A DNA stretch of 64,000 nt, taken from Pontibacter ummariensis (lineage in GTDB: Bacteria; Bacteroidota; Bacteroidia; Cytophagales; Hymenobacteraceae). Numbering within the stretch: the stretch's first letter is position 1; the number at the start of each line of letters is the position of its first letter. This document shows, piece after piece, positions 9,501-18,322 of the stretch. The position numbers and the translations under genes are program-made. The notes beneath the pieces were generated by a model. The model was not told the DNA's origin. It saw only the letters and a program-made list of their open reading frames with translations, and did no database searches. The stretch is taken from assembly GCF_900188175.1 (NCBI RefSeq), contig NZ_FZOQ01000023.1, positions 1 to 64,000 on the forward strand. The letters run 5' to 3'.

Positions 9501-9733
9501 TTGCCGTCGGGCGAGATGCGGGGCCTGGACTCATTCCCCTCCATGCCGGTAAGGCGCGTGGCAGTGCCGCCATGGCTGCTCACTTGCCAGAGGTCGCCCT
9601 CATAACCAAAGACAATGGTTTTTGCATCCGGGGAGATGCTGGGGTTGGTAGCAAAGTAGACTTCCTGCTGCTGTGCAAAAGCAAAAGAACTACCCGCTCC
9701 TAGTAGCAAGCTTAGTAATATCTTCTTGTTCAT
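6560..9733 (-). CDS. Tricorn-like S41 family peptidase
   Basis: A 1057-residue exported protein (signal peptide 1-20, ends FAFAQQ). The N-terminal half holds beta-propeller repeats with ISPDGKWIAF/WSPDGKYIYF-type PD40 signatures. A Lys/Asp/Glu-rich linker follows (about 545-570), then a PDZ-like region and a C-terminal S41 protease core. Catalytic residues resemble tricorn: Ser743-His744 (SSH), nucleophile Ser961 (LSDGE) and Glu1017 or Glu1019. Unlike archaeal tricorn it is secreted, so it probably degrades peptides in the periplasm. It is a single-gene unit with its own terminator. Confidence 0.9.
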   Translation of the reverse strand: MNKKILLSLLLGAGSSFAFAQQQEVYFATNPSISPDAKTIVFGYEGDLWQVSSHGGTATRLTGMEGNESRPRISPDGKWIAFTSSQYGNEDVYVMPVGGGEIKQLTYHEGADQVESWGWDSKTIYFTSDRYNRYSSYKLSREGGTPARLFPHYFHTVHNVVEHPSSGEVFFDESWESKLFIQRKGYKGAYNPDVQSYNQKTQEYKRYTDYNGKDFWVTLDSKGNMYFVSDEANGEYNLYTFKNGRKTQLTSFDTSIKWPSVSANGEKIVFEKDYQLYVYDVASGKAQKVQVNTLHNNTLEKEQGFNVAGNITNFDVSPDNKKMAFVSRGRLFVSDTKGKFVKELATRPGESVREVKWLADNKRVIYSQTENGYYNWFVQAADGSSPEKQLTSERHNNRNLVLNKDRSQGVYYSGRKGVKHIDLKALKTKTLVEDEIWAMYNSSPSFSPDGQYVLFTAYRNFEEDIFVHHLSSGKTYNLTNTGVTETEPAWSPDGKYIYFVSDRTSPSYPYGMQDPDLYRIALSKIEKPYRSDKYSELFKEEPKTEEKDDKKKKDKKDQKEEAKPQVLVTLDMEGLQNRWERVAENFGNQSNPVLLQKDDKTILLFTSTHVDGKDNIWKLTTSPFEEPKTEKIAGAEAGSIHLSSADKDHYLLLKGNIHTLNLEGNKTEKVEINHSFRKNLKEEFNQMFYEIWAGVEENFYDEDFHNVDWEKKKETYARLLPYINNRTDLRVLLNDMLGELNSSHMGFSSSGEEEKAYYKTRSLATGLLFEEDKPYQVKAVVHKGALDVKDKHVQPGDLLVKVNGQAVDQGQNREYYFVMPSLQEEASLTFARSGREFTVKVHPQSYGSQRENLYDEWVEANQQYVDEASGKKIAYVHMKNMGAEALEQFLIEMTTEGYQRDALILDLRYNTGGNVHDDVLQFLSQKPYLQWKYRGGALTSQPNFTPAAGQMVLLMNEQTLSDGEMTATGFKELGLGKIIGTDTYRWIIFTSGKQLVDGSFYRLPAWGCYTLDGKNIEKEGVMPDIFVENTFKDRLENKDPQLERAVQEIMSTQQTRK

Positions 9734-9808
9734 GGGTCGGTTTATTGCGATTCAAATAATTAAATAAGGCAATATACCGATCAAACACAAATTCGCCGCT
9801 GCTATAGT

Positions 9809-10582
9809 TCAGTCTTTCTTCACATACTTATCATACAGCACGTAGCCGATAAACAGCACCAGGCTGATCGCGGAGATCCAGATCAGCCCCGTCTTCAGGC
9901 GCTCGTTGCTCTCCCCTAGCCAGGCAAGTAAAACAGTTAGCGGAACTATACCCGCCAGGGTGGCCCCCAAGAACTTAAAGTATCCCATCCGGGCAAGTCC
10001 TGCCACAATGCTGATGGCATCGTTTGACAGGAACGGGGAGATACGGGCAATGATCACGGCCCAGGACCCGTAACGGTCAACAAAACCTGCTACTTTTCGC
10101 TCTGCCTTCTGGCCAATGAGCTTTGAAACACCTGCCTCCCCTATCCCGTGCCCTATCCAGTACCCAACCGTAGAGGCTACGGCCACGGCGCTGATGGCAA
10201 TCACAGAACCCCACACCGGGCCATAGGCAATAATAGCCACCAGCATAAGCGCCACCACGTTAATAACCAGCAGGAACATCTGCGCGACCATTGCCGCCAT
10301 GATAAAGAAGGGGCCCCAGAAGCCGAACTGCCCTACCCACTGCGAGATACGCTGCTTATCGCCGCTCGAAAGCACCTGCCAGGCCTCGTGTACACCGTGC
10401 TTAAATCCGGGGAATACAAAATAAGCGGCAACCAGCCCCCCAAACAGTAAAATGGTTGCATACAAGGGCCATTTGCTCTGCTTTACCTGCCCTTTGTCTG
10501 CCTGGCGTTCTTTTTCAGTTGTATGTTCTAAGTCTTTTGCCCCTTTCGGATTGTGGCGTGTTAGATCTTTTTGCTTGTCCAT
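9809..10582 (-). CDS. TVP38/TMEM64 (VTT/DedA-like) membrane protein
   Basis: A 257-residue protein with a charged cytoplasmic N terminus (residues 1-37) and about five to six membrane segments. The VTT-domain core is visible: GPVWGSVIAIS, then YWIGHGIGEAG and the ARISPFLSNDAISIVAGLARM stretch with its re-entrant loop residues. Members are lipid scramblase-like or transporter-like proteins of the inner membrane; a substrate cannot be assigned. Its ATG lies two bases after the stop of the rhomboid gene, so the two are almost certainly co-transcribed. Confidence 0.85.
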   Translation of the reverse strand: MDKQKDLTRHNPKGAKDLEHTTEKERQADKGQVKQSKWPLYATILLFGGLVAAYFVFPGFKHGVHEAWQVLSSGDKQRISQWVGQFGFWGPFFIMAAMVAQMFLLVINVVALMLVAIIAYGPVWGSVIAISAVAVASTVGYWIGHGIGEAGVSKLIGQKAERKVAGFVDRYGSWAVIIARISPFLSNDAISIVAGLARMGYFKFLGATLAGIVPLTVLLAWLGESNERLKTGLIWISAISLVLFIGYVLYDKYVKKD

Positions 10583-10584
10583 GC

Positions 10585-11403
10585 TCAGGTGCTTCTCTTT
10601 CTAAAGAAAGACGCATGAGCCGTAGACTTTGTTTGAACTTGGGTATCTCCGGTATCGGGGTTGTAGGTATAGGAGTAACTCTTTCCCGGCTCCGGCCCCT
10701 CTTTCACCGTGTAGCGGATACGCAGGTACTGGTCGTGGCGGCTCATGGTATTGCTCATGTGCCGTTGCACAACGTCGGGCTCCAGGGGCCTTTGTGCTTC
10801 TGCCTGTTCCAGGTTTCCCTCTCCGTACCCGATGGCCGCCACTAAACCAGACAGCAGTCCTGCCAGGTGGCCTTCCCAGGACACCCCCTCTTCGTTCGGA
10901 AACAGGCCATAGAACAATCCGCTGTACAAAAAGAGCACAGCAAAGGATATGGCCATGGATCCCCTGTTTTGCCGTAAAAAACCATTGAACAGCAGAAAGC
11001 CGGCTAGGCCGTACACAACCCCACTCGCCCCAATATGGTAGGCCTGCCGCCCGATGAGCCAGGTAAGCAGGCCGCTCAGCACATACACCAGCACGTGAAT
11101 GTTAAGTGCCTTTTGGCGGTGCATGAAGAGAATAAAACCCGAAAGCAGGACCAGCGGAAAGGAGTTAGACAGGAGATGAAGCAGATCGTTGTGAATCAGG
11201 GGGCCCGTTACTACCCCGATCAAGCCGAAAAAACGGCGGGGATATATCCCCAGCCAGCCGAGGTAAGCATCCGTCAGATAACTAAGCAGGCCAACGAGCC
11301 ACATAAGCGCAACAAACAAAGCACTCGGTAAAAAGCTGTATCCAAAGTTTACTGCCTGGCTGTGTAGGGTAGATCCGTCTTTTCCGGAGAAAGTAGTTGG
11401 CAT
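10585..11403 (-). CDS. Rhomboid family intramembrane serine protease
   Basis: A 272-residue protein with six or seven membrane segments. The catalytic dyad is intact: Ser127 in GASG and His179 in WEGHLAG. The oxyanion helper motif HxxxN (H76, N80) lies in the preceding helix. Rhomboids cleave transmembrane substrates within the membrane. The C-terminal 70 residues are hydrophilic and cytoplasmic, with a Tyr/Thr-rich repeat-like stretch (SYSYTYNPDTGDTQ). It is the first gene of a two-gene unit with the TVP38 protein and is divergent from the GH3 gene. Confidence 0.9.
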   Translation of the reverse strand: MPTTFSGKDGSTLHSQAVNFGYSFLPSALFVALMWLVGLLSYLTDAYLGWLGIYPRRFFGLIGVVTGPLIHNDLLHLLSNSFPLVLLSGFILFMHRQKALNIHVLVYVLSGLLTWLIGRQAYHIGASGVVYGLAGFLLFNGFLRQNRGSMAISFAVLFLYSGLFYGLFPNEEGVSWEGHLAGLLSGLVAAIGYGEGNLEQAEAQRPLEPDVVQRHMSNTMSRHDQYLRIRYTVKEGPEPGKSYSYTYNPDTGDTQVQTKSTAHASFFRKRST

Positions 11404-11598
11404 ATTTGCAGAAGCCTGTGTGGCTTGGGATTTTAAAGATAAGGTTTATTGAACAAAAAGTTACTTGTTTGGCTTTACCTGTTACCGCCAATAACGTACT
11501 GTTCTCGCTTGCGGTGCAAAGCCGCCGCCGCAACACCCGGTTGGTAAAGGCCGGGTATCGTGCACGAAAGTATGCGTGGTGGCGTTTAACTTACAGCC

Positions 11599-13440
11599 AT
11601 GTCCACCTCTTTGTCTTATAGCTTCCGACACTGCCCCTTCAGTTGGCTCCTGCTCCTACTGCCTGTCCTCCTGTTTTCCTGTGAGGGCACCGATGTACAG
11701 CAGCAGAGTAACCAGGTGCCGGCGGAAGTCTTCGTACCCGCAGTGCGGCCACCCTACGTACGCCCTGCCTCACTGATCACGGCGCTGGAGGATTCCTCCT
11801 CGCATTGGGTGGACTCCGTTTTTAACACCCTCAGCCCCGAAGAGCGCATTGCCCAGCTGATTGTAGTGGAGGCCTTTTCGAACCAGGGCCCCGACTACGA
11901 AGCAGACGTGATGCGGCTGATAAAGCAGTACAAGGTCGGGGGCCTTATCTTCTTTCAGGGAGGCCCGGTGCGCCAGGCAAAACTCACCAACGCCTACCAG
12001 GCAGCCTCAAAAGTGCCTTTGCTTATTTCCATGGATGCCGAAACCGGGATAGGCATGCGCCTGGACAGTACGGTACAGTACCCCTTTCAGCAGCTGTTAG
12101 GAGCCGTGGCAGACAATGGCTTGATCTATCAGATGGGAGCCGAGATTGCTGCCGAGTTTAAGCGGATGGGCATGCATGTGAATTTCGCCCCTGTGGCCGA
12201 TATCAACAATAACCCGAACAACCCCATTATCAGCTACCGTTCTTTCGGGGAAGACCGGCTGGACGTAACGGCTAAGAGCCTGGCTTTTATGCGGGGCATG
12301 CAGGAAAACGGCATTATTGCCGTGGCCAAGCATTTTCCGGGTCACGGAGATACGGAAGTGGATTCACATCACGACCTGCCAGTGATCCCCTTTAACCGTG
12401 CCCGCCTCGACTCGCTGGAGCTCTACCCTTTTCAGGAGCTGATCCGCCATGGTGTGGGCGGTGTGATGGTAGCGCACATGCACATCCCGCGGCTGGACTC
12501 CACGGAGAACCTTCCGTCCACCCTCTCCAAGCCTATTGTTACTGGCCTGTTAAAACGACAACTGGAGTTCAAGGGTTTGGTGTTCACGGATGCCATGGTA
12601 ATGAAGGGCGTTACCAAGTATTTCGACACAGGAGAAGCAGAGGCCAAAGCACTCATAGCCGGGAACGATGTGCTGGAACGGCTGGCGAATGTACCAAAAG
12701 CGATCAGGGCCATCAAAAAGGCCATCGCGAACGGCGACATCACACAGGAAGAGATAGACCGTCGCTGCAAGCGGGTGCTGACAGCCAAGCAATGGGTGGG
12801 CCTGGACAAGTATCAGCCCATCGACCTGGCTAACCTGCAGGAGGACCTGACCCCTGCTACCGCTGACAGTACCAATTGGGCCATTGCCGAAGCCGCCCTT
12901 ACCCTGCTGAACAATAGGAAGCACATGCTGCCCGTGCGCCAGGGAAAAGGACTTTCGATTGCCACGCTCTCTGTTGGCGCAAAACGACCTACCGTGTTTC
13001 AGCGTCAGCTAAAAGAGCAGGCAAAAACCACCGACTACGTTATCTCGCGCAAAGCAGGGGCCAGGGAAACAGCTAGGTTGTGGAAGAAGCTGCGGAAGCA
13101 TGACGTGGTCCTGGTTGCACTTTATGGACCAAGTATCCGGCCGAGCAATAACCTGGGCTACTCCAAAGCAGCCAGGCAGCTGGTACAAAAGCTGGCTGGC
13201 TCCAACAAAGCGGTGATCACCCTTTTTGATAATGCCTATGCCCTGAACCAGTTTCCAGGCATCGAGAAAAGCCAGGCTTTAGTCATAGCCTATCAGCCGC
13301 ATTACCAGGCACAGGAGGCCGCTGTCAAATTACTTTTCGGGCAGATCCCGGCACGGGGCAAGCTCCCTGTCACCATTAACCAGCACTATGTGTATGGGGA
13401 TGGCATCAGCAAGGACAAGCCTCTTATCGCAGGTCCCTGA
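11599..13440 (+). CDS. GH3 beta-N-acetylglucosaminidase-like lipoprotein
   Basis: A 613-residue GH3 enzyme. A lipobox (LLFSC, Cys28) suggests export and lipid anchoring. The NagZ-type signature KHFPGHGDTEVDSHHD supplies the catalytic Asp/His acid-base pair, and the nucleophile Asp is in VFTDAMVMKGV. A second alpha/beta domain follows (residues about 420-600), but no C-terminal beta-lactamase-like domain, which some Bacteroidota homologues carry. The likely job is cleavage of GlcNAc-containing wall fragments in the envelope. It is followed 63 bases later by a small lipoprotein gene. Confidence 0.88.
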   Translation: MSTSLSYSFRHCPFSWLLLLLPVLLFSCEGTDVQQQSNQVPAEVFVPAVRPPYVRPASLITALEDSSSHWVDSVFNTLSPEERIAQLIVVEAFSNQGPDYEADVMRLIKQYKVGGLIFFQGGPVRQAKLTNAYQAASKVPLLISMDAETGIGMRLDSTVQYPFQQLLGAVADNGLIYQMGAEIAAEFKRMGMHVNFAPVADINNNPNNPIISYRSFGEDRLDVTAKSLAFMRGMQENGIIAVAKHFPGHGDTEVDSHHDLPVIPFNRARLDSLELYPFQELIRHGVGGVMVAHMHIPRLDSTENLPSTLSKPIVTGLLKRQLEFKGLVFTDAMVMKGVTKYFDTGEAEAKALIAGNDVLERLANVPKAIRAIKKAIANGDITQEEIDRRCKRVLTAKQWVGLDKYQPIDLANLQEDLTPATADSTNWAIAEAALTLLNNRKHMLPVRQGKGLSIATLSVGAKRPTVFQRQLKEQAKTTDYVISRKAGARETARLWKKLRKHDVVLVALYGPSIRPSNNLGYSKAARQLVQKLAGSNKAVITLFDNAYALNQFPGIEKSQALVIAYQPHYQAQEAAVKLLFGQIPARGKLPVTINQHYVYGDGISKDKPLIAGP

Positions 13441-13503
13441 GTATCCAGAAAACACGGCTACCGTATGTAGAGCTGGAGAAATTCTCCGATAAACGTTAGC
13501 ATT

Positions 13504-14211
13504 ATGGATAAAATTAAATCAACCACACGATACATCGCTTTACTGTTCCTGGGCCTGGTGCTCTGGAACTGCGAAGGTCGGCGGGAGCTGGAAGAAACGA
13601 GAGAAATAGTCAGAGACATAGAAGAAGCCGATACGATCAGTGTCGTTAGAACAGGCGATGCTGCAGAGCAGGAGTTGGAGGAGTTCCGGGCCTGGCTAAA
13701 CCGACAGGCTGACAAAGGCGACACGGCCATACGGCGGGAATGGCCAGAGATCCGGGAAGAACTGCGCCGCAAAAACGCACAGCTCGAGGAGCAGTTCGAC
13801 AGCCTCTCAGCTGAGTCAAAAGAGGAGTTCCGGGACCTGCAGGCCCGCTACAAGCGTTGGGAAGAGCGGCAGGAAAGGCGCCAGCAGCTGCCGCTTCAGC
13901 CTGCTCTGGCTGCCGAGTGGCAGGAGCGCCTTTTAGGGGAGTACGGGAACATTTCCGACATACAACCGGAGAATATACGGGAGGCTTACCTCACTTTTAT
14001 GGGTACTGTGCGCACCAAGCGCCGTAACTGGACGCAGGAAGACTGGGATTACGTGGACTACGTGTACAGCGAGCTTAACCAACGGCGCCGGGAAATACAA
14101 AATCAGGTCAGGACAGCCGACAAGCTAAAAATCCGGACCCTGCAGGCCGAGTACCTCGCTCTGGAGGGGAGCGCCGACACCCAGGACATGCTACGGGAAG
14201 TAGAAGAATAG
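13504..14211 (+). CDS. Coiled-coil putative lipoprotein, unknown function
   Basis: A 235-residue protein. The N terminus has a hydrophobic segment ending in Cys23 (VLWNC), a poor lipobox because of Trp and Asn at the -2 and -1 positions, so lipidation is uncertain. The rest is highly charged (Glu, Arg, Gln) and predicted helical, with coiled-coil heptads around residues 80-130 and 180-230. I do not recognise the family. It is followed by a strong terminator and may be co-transcribed with the GH3 gene. Confidence 0.75.
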   Translation: MDKIKSTTRYIALLFLGLVLWNCEGRRELEETREIVRDIEEADTISVVRTGDAAEQELEEFRAWLNRQADKGDTAIRREWPEIREELRRKNAQLEEQFDSLSAESKEEFRDLQARYKRWEERQERRQQLPLQPALAAEWQERLLGEYGNISDIQPENIREAYLTFMGTVRTKRRNWTQEDWDYVDYVYSELNQRRREIQNQVRTADKLKIRTLQAEYLALEGSADTQDMLREVEE

Positions 14212-14255
14212 ACAAAAAGAAAAAGCTGGTCAGATGCCAGCTTTTTCTTTTTGTC
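14211..14255. terminator. 19-bp perfect bidirectional terminator
   Basis: Arms 14211-14229 and 14237-14255 are perfectly complementary, loop TCAGATG. The left arm starts on the last base of the lipoprotein stop codon; the convergent Nudix gene ends 24 bases further on. Confidence 0.88.
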
Positions 14256-14278
14256 TAAGCAAACACCGGGACGGCCAG

Positions 14279-14800
14279 TTAGCCCTGCGGCTTGTGCAAG
14301 CGTACCCACTGCTGTGCTATGATGGTCTTGGCATCTGGTGTCTGCAGCTCTTTCAGCTCTTCCGGCTTGTAATGCAGCACCTCGATGTGCTCATTCTCGC
14401 CGCTGTTGCCGCCTCCTTCCGCGTGTTTATGCGATACTTCGGCATAATACAGGTACACTTTCTCGCTACTACCCCCAGGCGAGGAGTAAAAGGTAGTGAT
14501 GTACTCCAGCTTATCTACCTCATAGCCAATTTCCTCTTCTATCTCGCGTTTCAGGCTCTCTTGCGGGTCCTCCCCCTCGTCAATGATGCCGGCCACAATT
14601 TCTATCAGCTCAGACTCCGAGCCAATCCGGAACTGCTTTGTAAGGATATACTCCTTTTTTTGGGTATCATAAACAAGCGCGGCAACGGCCTCTCCCCGGT
14701 CATACTGTTCGCGGGTAAAGGTATTCCCCTTCTGTTCCAAAGTCAGTTTATACATTTTAAAATAGCCGTCATACGCTATTTCACGGTTCTTTATTTTCAT
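14279..14800 (-). CDS. Nudix hydrolase (ADP-ribose pyrophosphatase-like)
   Basis: A 173-residue cytoplasmic enzyme with a complete Nudix box at residues 71-93 (G71, E77, then REIEEEIGY), which binds the divalent metals. The surrounding fold (ELIEIVAGIIDEGED and the TTFYSSPGGSSEKVYLYYAE stretch) fits the ADP-sugar pyrophosphatase group, in which the SPG segment lies after the box. It would hydrolyse ADP-ribose or a related nucleotide sugar. It stands alone and converges on the coiled-coil lipoprotein. Confidence 0.88.
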   Translation of the reverse strand: MKIKNREIAYDGYFKMYKLTLEQKGNTFTREQYDRGEAVAALVYDTQKKEYILTKQFRIGSESELIEIVAGIIDEGEDPQESLKREIEEEIGYEVDKLEYITTFYSSPGGSSEKVYLYYAEVSHKHAEGGGNSGENEHIEVLHYKPEELKELQTPDAKTIIAQQWVRLHKPQG

Positions 14801-14856
14801 GGGTTAAGCTTTCAGGTGTTAGCTGATACTGTTCTTAATACGAAGCGTTTTTGCTC

Positions 14857-15879
14857 TTACAGCAACTCGTTGTTTTTCTGTGCCGCTTGCTGCGTGCGCT
14901 CCGTCAGGCTGGACGCTGATAAGCGAGACTCACTCTCGTATCCCTTCGCCCGGTTCTTGCCAATACCTCCCTCGCCTGGAAGTACTTTGTTAACCAGGGC
15001 AAAGATATCGGTCATCAGTTCCGGGGAAAAGCCGTGCAACAGGGCGCCTAGTTTGGCCGGAAGCGTAGTTGTTACCTGTGCATCTCCGTGGCGCAGGGCG
15101 TCTAATATCTTCCTGGCCGATTCTTCCGCAGTCATCGAGGTCAAAGGGCTGGAGTCTAAAATCTTAAAAAGGGCGTATTCTTCTTTATGGTGCCCCTTCG
15201 CAAACGCATGCCGTGGACTGCCTGTCTGCATTAAACCAGGCGTGGCCGTTGTTACAGTGATGTTGTATTTTTTGAGTTCTTCCCGTAGTCCTTCCGATAG
15301 GCCTGTTAAAGCAAACTTACTGGCGCTGTAGGGCACCAGGTGCGGCACACTGATTATTCCGCCAATGGAGGAAATATTCAGGATGCGGCCCTCCCTACGG
15401 GCTTTCATCTCGGGCAAAACAGCCAGGGTCATGTAAAGAGGTCCCCAAAAATGCGTATTGATGGCTTCTTCAAACTCTTTAATGGTCATCTCTGTCACAG
15501 GGCCGGCATGAATGACCCCGGCATTGTTAATCAGCACATCAACAAGGCCATACTCCTCTTGCACCGCTGCTACAAAGGCCTGTACCTCTTGTTCGTGCGT
15601 TATGTCGCACTTGTGCACGAATACTTCTGCCCCTTTTTCAGCGAGTTCCCGCCGTGCGTTTTCCAGTTCTGTTTCGTCTCGGGCGCAAAGCGCCAGCCGT
15701 GCTCCTTCTGCTGCCAGTTGGCGGGCCATGACCAGGGCAAGCCCTCGGGCACCTGTTATCAGCACAACTTTCCGGTTAAAATCGTAGGCATTTAGCTTTC
15801 GGCTGATGGCTCTTGCCGCCAACAGGGCACCCGCCCCGGCAGCTAACCACCAAAGTTTTTTTTGATCGTCTGCTTTCAT
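14857..15879 (-). CDS. Membrane-anchored SDR family oxidoreductase
   Basis: Starting at the ATG at 15879 (340 residues, GGAGAG just upstream); an in-frame ATG at 15909 would add ten residues. A hydrophobic segment (LWWLAAGAGALLAA) near the N terminus suggests a membrane anchor. The Rossmann motif reads TGARGLAL, lacking the usual third Gly of TGxxxGxG. The catalytic Ser is in NISSIGG and the Tyr-Lys pair in YSASK. The fold is a classical SDR dehydrogenase; the C-terminal part resembles the acyl-lipid/ketoreductase-like group. The substrate is unknown. Confidence 0.82.
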   Translation of the reverse strand: MKADDQKKLWWLAAGAGALLAARAISRKLNAYDFNRKVVLITGARGLALVMARQLAAEGARLALCARDETELENARRELAEKGAEVFVHKCDITHEQEVQAFVAAVQEEYGLVDVLINNAGVIHAGPVTEMTIKEFEEAINTHFWGPLYMTLAVLPEMKARREGRILNISSIGGIISVPHLVPYSASKFALTGLSEGLREELKKYNITVTTATPGLMQTGSPRHAFAKGHHKEEYALFKILDSSPLTSMTAEESARKILDALRHGDAQVTTTLPAKLGALLHGFSPELMTDIFALVNKVLPGEGGIGKNRAKGYESESRLSASSLTERTQQAAQKNNELL

Positions 15880-16001
15880 CTCTCCGTTTTTGTATAGCGA
15901 CACGGGCACAGCAAAGCCAACGCTGGCTTTTGCACCCGCTCTTAACTACGGCAGCAGATTTTAGTGGTTTAATGAAAGGCCTTTCTGGGGAATAGCAGCT
16001 G

Positions 16002-16769
16002 TTAGCGTTCGTACTTTCGGGAGAAGATCTTGTTCTTAACAACAGGCGTGTACATCACCTTTATTGCCGCAACCCCATAATGGTCTTTATTACCGGGGTT
16101 ACCGATGCTTCCCCCAATGTTATCCAAGTAATCTGTGGTGGTGACGTGATAGATAAGCTCCCCAGCCAGACTAACCTCATCGTTTAAACGGAAACGCAGC
16201 CCTCCTGCCACAGGTACAACTGCCGCTATAGCCGGATACTTCCGCAGGGGGTCATAGGTTATTTGAGAATCGTTCAGGTCCCCATCACCCGGAAATGAAG
16301 TGGGTGTATAGTAAACAAAACCTATCCCTGCCCTGATATAAGGCACCAAAAATCGTTTGCGCGAGGAACGGTAATTTGCTGATCCGGCATAACTGTCCAG
16401 CAGGTTTAGCACAGCTGTAGCCGACACCTCTATTACCTCGGACTGAAAAGTGATGTTAAGCGAACGGGAAGGGTCCTTCTCGGTGGCCCCTAGCCGGTTG
16501 TAGTCAATGCTGCCGCCCACCCCAACGTAGGGCGTCAGCTTATAAAGGGCGCCGACACTTACGTTCGGCCCAAAATTATTGCAGCCCCAACTGCCACAGA
16601 TGTCACTCTTTATGGCAGCGATACCTCCACCCGCTACAATCACCAGGCCCCGCTCCGGCACATTGCTGATCCCCTGTTGCCTTGAAAAAAGGGATTGGGC
16701 GGAAGCAGACAGCGAAAAACTGATGGCAAATATCGTTATAAGGATGAGGTTAAAACAGCTCCTGCACAT
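16002..16769 (-). CDS. Outer-membrane beta-barrel protein
   Basis: A 255-residue protein with a signal peptide (cleavage after SASA, about residue 24). The mature chain alternates Gly/aromatic-rich strands (GVGGSIDYNRLG, IRAGIGFVYYTP, GGLRFRLNDEVSLAGELIYHV) typical of an eight-stranded barrel. A Cys pair in SDICGSWGCNN probably forms a disulfide or loop. It ends in a charged tail (KNKIFSRKYER) rather than Phe, which is unusual for a barrel. No function can be assigned. Confidence 0.7.
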   Translation of the reverse strand: MCRSCFNLILITIFAISFSLSASAQSLFSRQQGISNVPERGLVIVAGGGIAAIKSDICGSWGCNNFGPNVSVGALYKLTPYVGVGGSIDYNRLGATEKDPSRSLNITFQSEVIEVSATAVLNLLDSYAGSANYRSSRKRFLVPYIRAGIGFVYYTPTSFPGDGDLNDSQITYDPLRKYPAIAAVVPVAGGLRFRLNDEVSLAGELIYHVTTTDYLDNIGGSIGNPGNKDHYGVAAIKVMYTPVVKNKIFSRKYER

Positions 16770-16977
16770 TATCAGACAGGTTTAAGATTGATGAAGTGAA
16801 CGGCTCATTGCCCGGTGAGTACTACCACAGTCCAACACACAAGGATAACTTTGTTTAACAGGCAGTGAATTTCTTCTTCCTGTACGTATTACTCTGCAGA
16901 TGGATAGGTCTTCCAATATAATTAAAACAGATTATATTTATTGTGCAAGATAAAGTACATGGACTGAAATCAGAAAT

Positions 16978-17014
16978 AAAAAGTGCGGCGAGATGAGTTC
17001 TCGCCGCACTTTTT
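16978..17014. terminator. Terminator of the M28 peptidase gene
   Basis: Sixteen-base perfect arms (16978-16993, 16999-17014) with loop TGAGT and flanking A/T runs; it lies 23 bases past the stop of the leftward peptidase gene. Confidence 0.85.
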
Positions 17015-17037
17015 ATTTAAACAGAAACACTCAGCAA

Positions 17038-17958
17038 TTACTGCCAGGTTGGCAAACCCGCATCGTCCAGATTCTCATCCGCTAATTCCAAAAAGTCGAT
17101 AACCAGGGCGGTGGCATCCGGATAAAAAGCCTTGTTCACGTTTTTGAACTCATCGCTTGGCTTATGGTAATGGGGATGGTCTTCCACCCCGAAATAAACA
17201 TACGGGATTCCCTGCTTATGAAACTGGTAGTGGTCTGATTGGCCGGTCCAATCGTCGTGGCCCTGCTCTGGCCGGTCGTGGCCCAACAGAAGTTTTGCCT
17301 GCGGCCGCGGCTTTACCTGCTCCAAAATGTTTTTTAGCTGCGGATAATGGTAACTGCCACTGGCATAAAGCTCCCCTTTATCGTTTATGCTGAGCATATC
17401 CATGTTCACGTTCAGCAGGATGTTTTGCTTTGGCACAGGAGGATTCTCAACAAGGGCCTTCGCTCCCTGCAAGCCTAGCTCCTCCCCATCCAAGGCGGCA
17501 AAGATGAGCGTGTGCTGCGGCTGATGCTTTTTAAAATAGGAAGCGGCGGCAAGCAAGGCCCCTACCCCAGAAGCGTTGTCATCTGCCCCATTGTAAACTT
17601 CGCCTTTACGCACGCCCACATGGTCGTAGTGCGCTGTGATCACAATGGCCTTATCCGTTTTGCCCGGTATATACCCGACCAGATTTATAGCCGAATCCAC
17701 GACCTTTTGCCTTGCCTCAAAGCTAAACTGCTGCTTGTACTCCCTATTAAAAGGCTTTAGGCCAATTTCCCTGAAGCGTTGCTGTATGTAGTCCTGCGCC
17801 TTTCTACTCCCCTCGCTTCCACTTAACCTGCCTTCTAACGAATCGGCGGCCAACACTTTTACATCCTGCAACAGTTGCTGCTTATCCAGCACCTGGCGCT
17901 GGGCCATGCTGCCTAAAGGCATAGCCACTAAAAAGGAGAACGCAAGTAGTTTTTTCAT
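17038..17958 (-). CDS. M28 family zinc aminopeptidase, exported
   Basis: From the ATG at 17958 the protein is 306 residues and begins with a signal peptide (MKKLLAFSFLVAMPLGSMAQ); an upstream in-frame start would bury it. The two-zinc site is complete: H110/D112 (TAHYDH), D126/D127 (NGADDNASG), E159-E160 (LDGEE), D187 (NMDML) and a C-terminal His (HYHKPSD). It would release N-terminal amino acids from peptides in the periplasm. It is a single-gene unit, with a doubtful small ORF just upstream. Confidence 0.9.
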   Translation of the reverse strand: MKKLLAFSFLVAMPLGSMAQRQVLDKQQLLQDVKVLAADSLEGRLSGSEGSRKAQDYIQQRFREIGLKPFNREYKQQFSFEARQKVVDSAINLVGYIPGKTDKAIVITAHYDHVGVRKGEVYNGADDNASGVGALLAAASYFKKHQPQHTLIFAALDGEELGLQGAKALVENPPVPKQNILLNVNMDMLSINDKGELYASGSYHYPQLKNILEQVKPRPQAKLLLGHDRPEQGHDDWTGQSDHYQFHKQGIPYVYFGVEDHPHYHKPSDEFKNVNKAFYPDATALVIDFLELADENLDDAGLPTWQ

Positions 17959-18012
17959 AGAGGAGCTAAAACACGAATGTACGATAAGCAACTGAGAACC
18001 CAAGCCCCAGGC

Positions 18013-18231
18013 TTAGCGCTTGGCCCAGTTTATCCAGTTTTGGCTTCGGTAAGGCATACCGCTGGGTAGTGCCTGCCTCGCAGGATAACGGTCTGGCCTG
18101 TAAGGGTGGCTCTCTTCAGAGGGAATAGCAGTTGTAGAAGGCACCCAACCATTACGGGCATAAAATCTTATGGCACCCGCTGTTATGTTTAATCCTCTAT
18201 CTCGTGAAGTATGGTCTTGTAAGTTCTGCAT
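18013..18231 (-). CDS. Possible small hypothetical protein (72 aa)
   Basis: An open frame of 72 codons fills the space upstream of the M28 gene. Its product is rich in Arg, Pro, Tyr and Ser, with no signal, membrane segment or recognised motif. Composition is plausible for a short disordered protein, but there is no Shine-Dalgarno or promoter that I can see. It may be chance; its value is mainly as a candidate. Confidence 0.3.
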   Translation of the reverse strand: MQNLQDHTSRDRGLNITAGAIRFYARNGWVPSTTAIPSEESHPYRPDRYPARQALPSGMPYRSQNWINWAKR

Positions 18232-18322
18232 CTAAGTCCTTTGCTAAAAGTTAAGAATCAACAGACACGGTAGTACAAGGAGCGTGCCGGGCCACGGCAT
18301 TCAAAACGAAAAGTTGCTGAAA

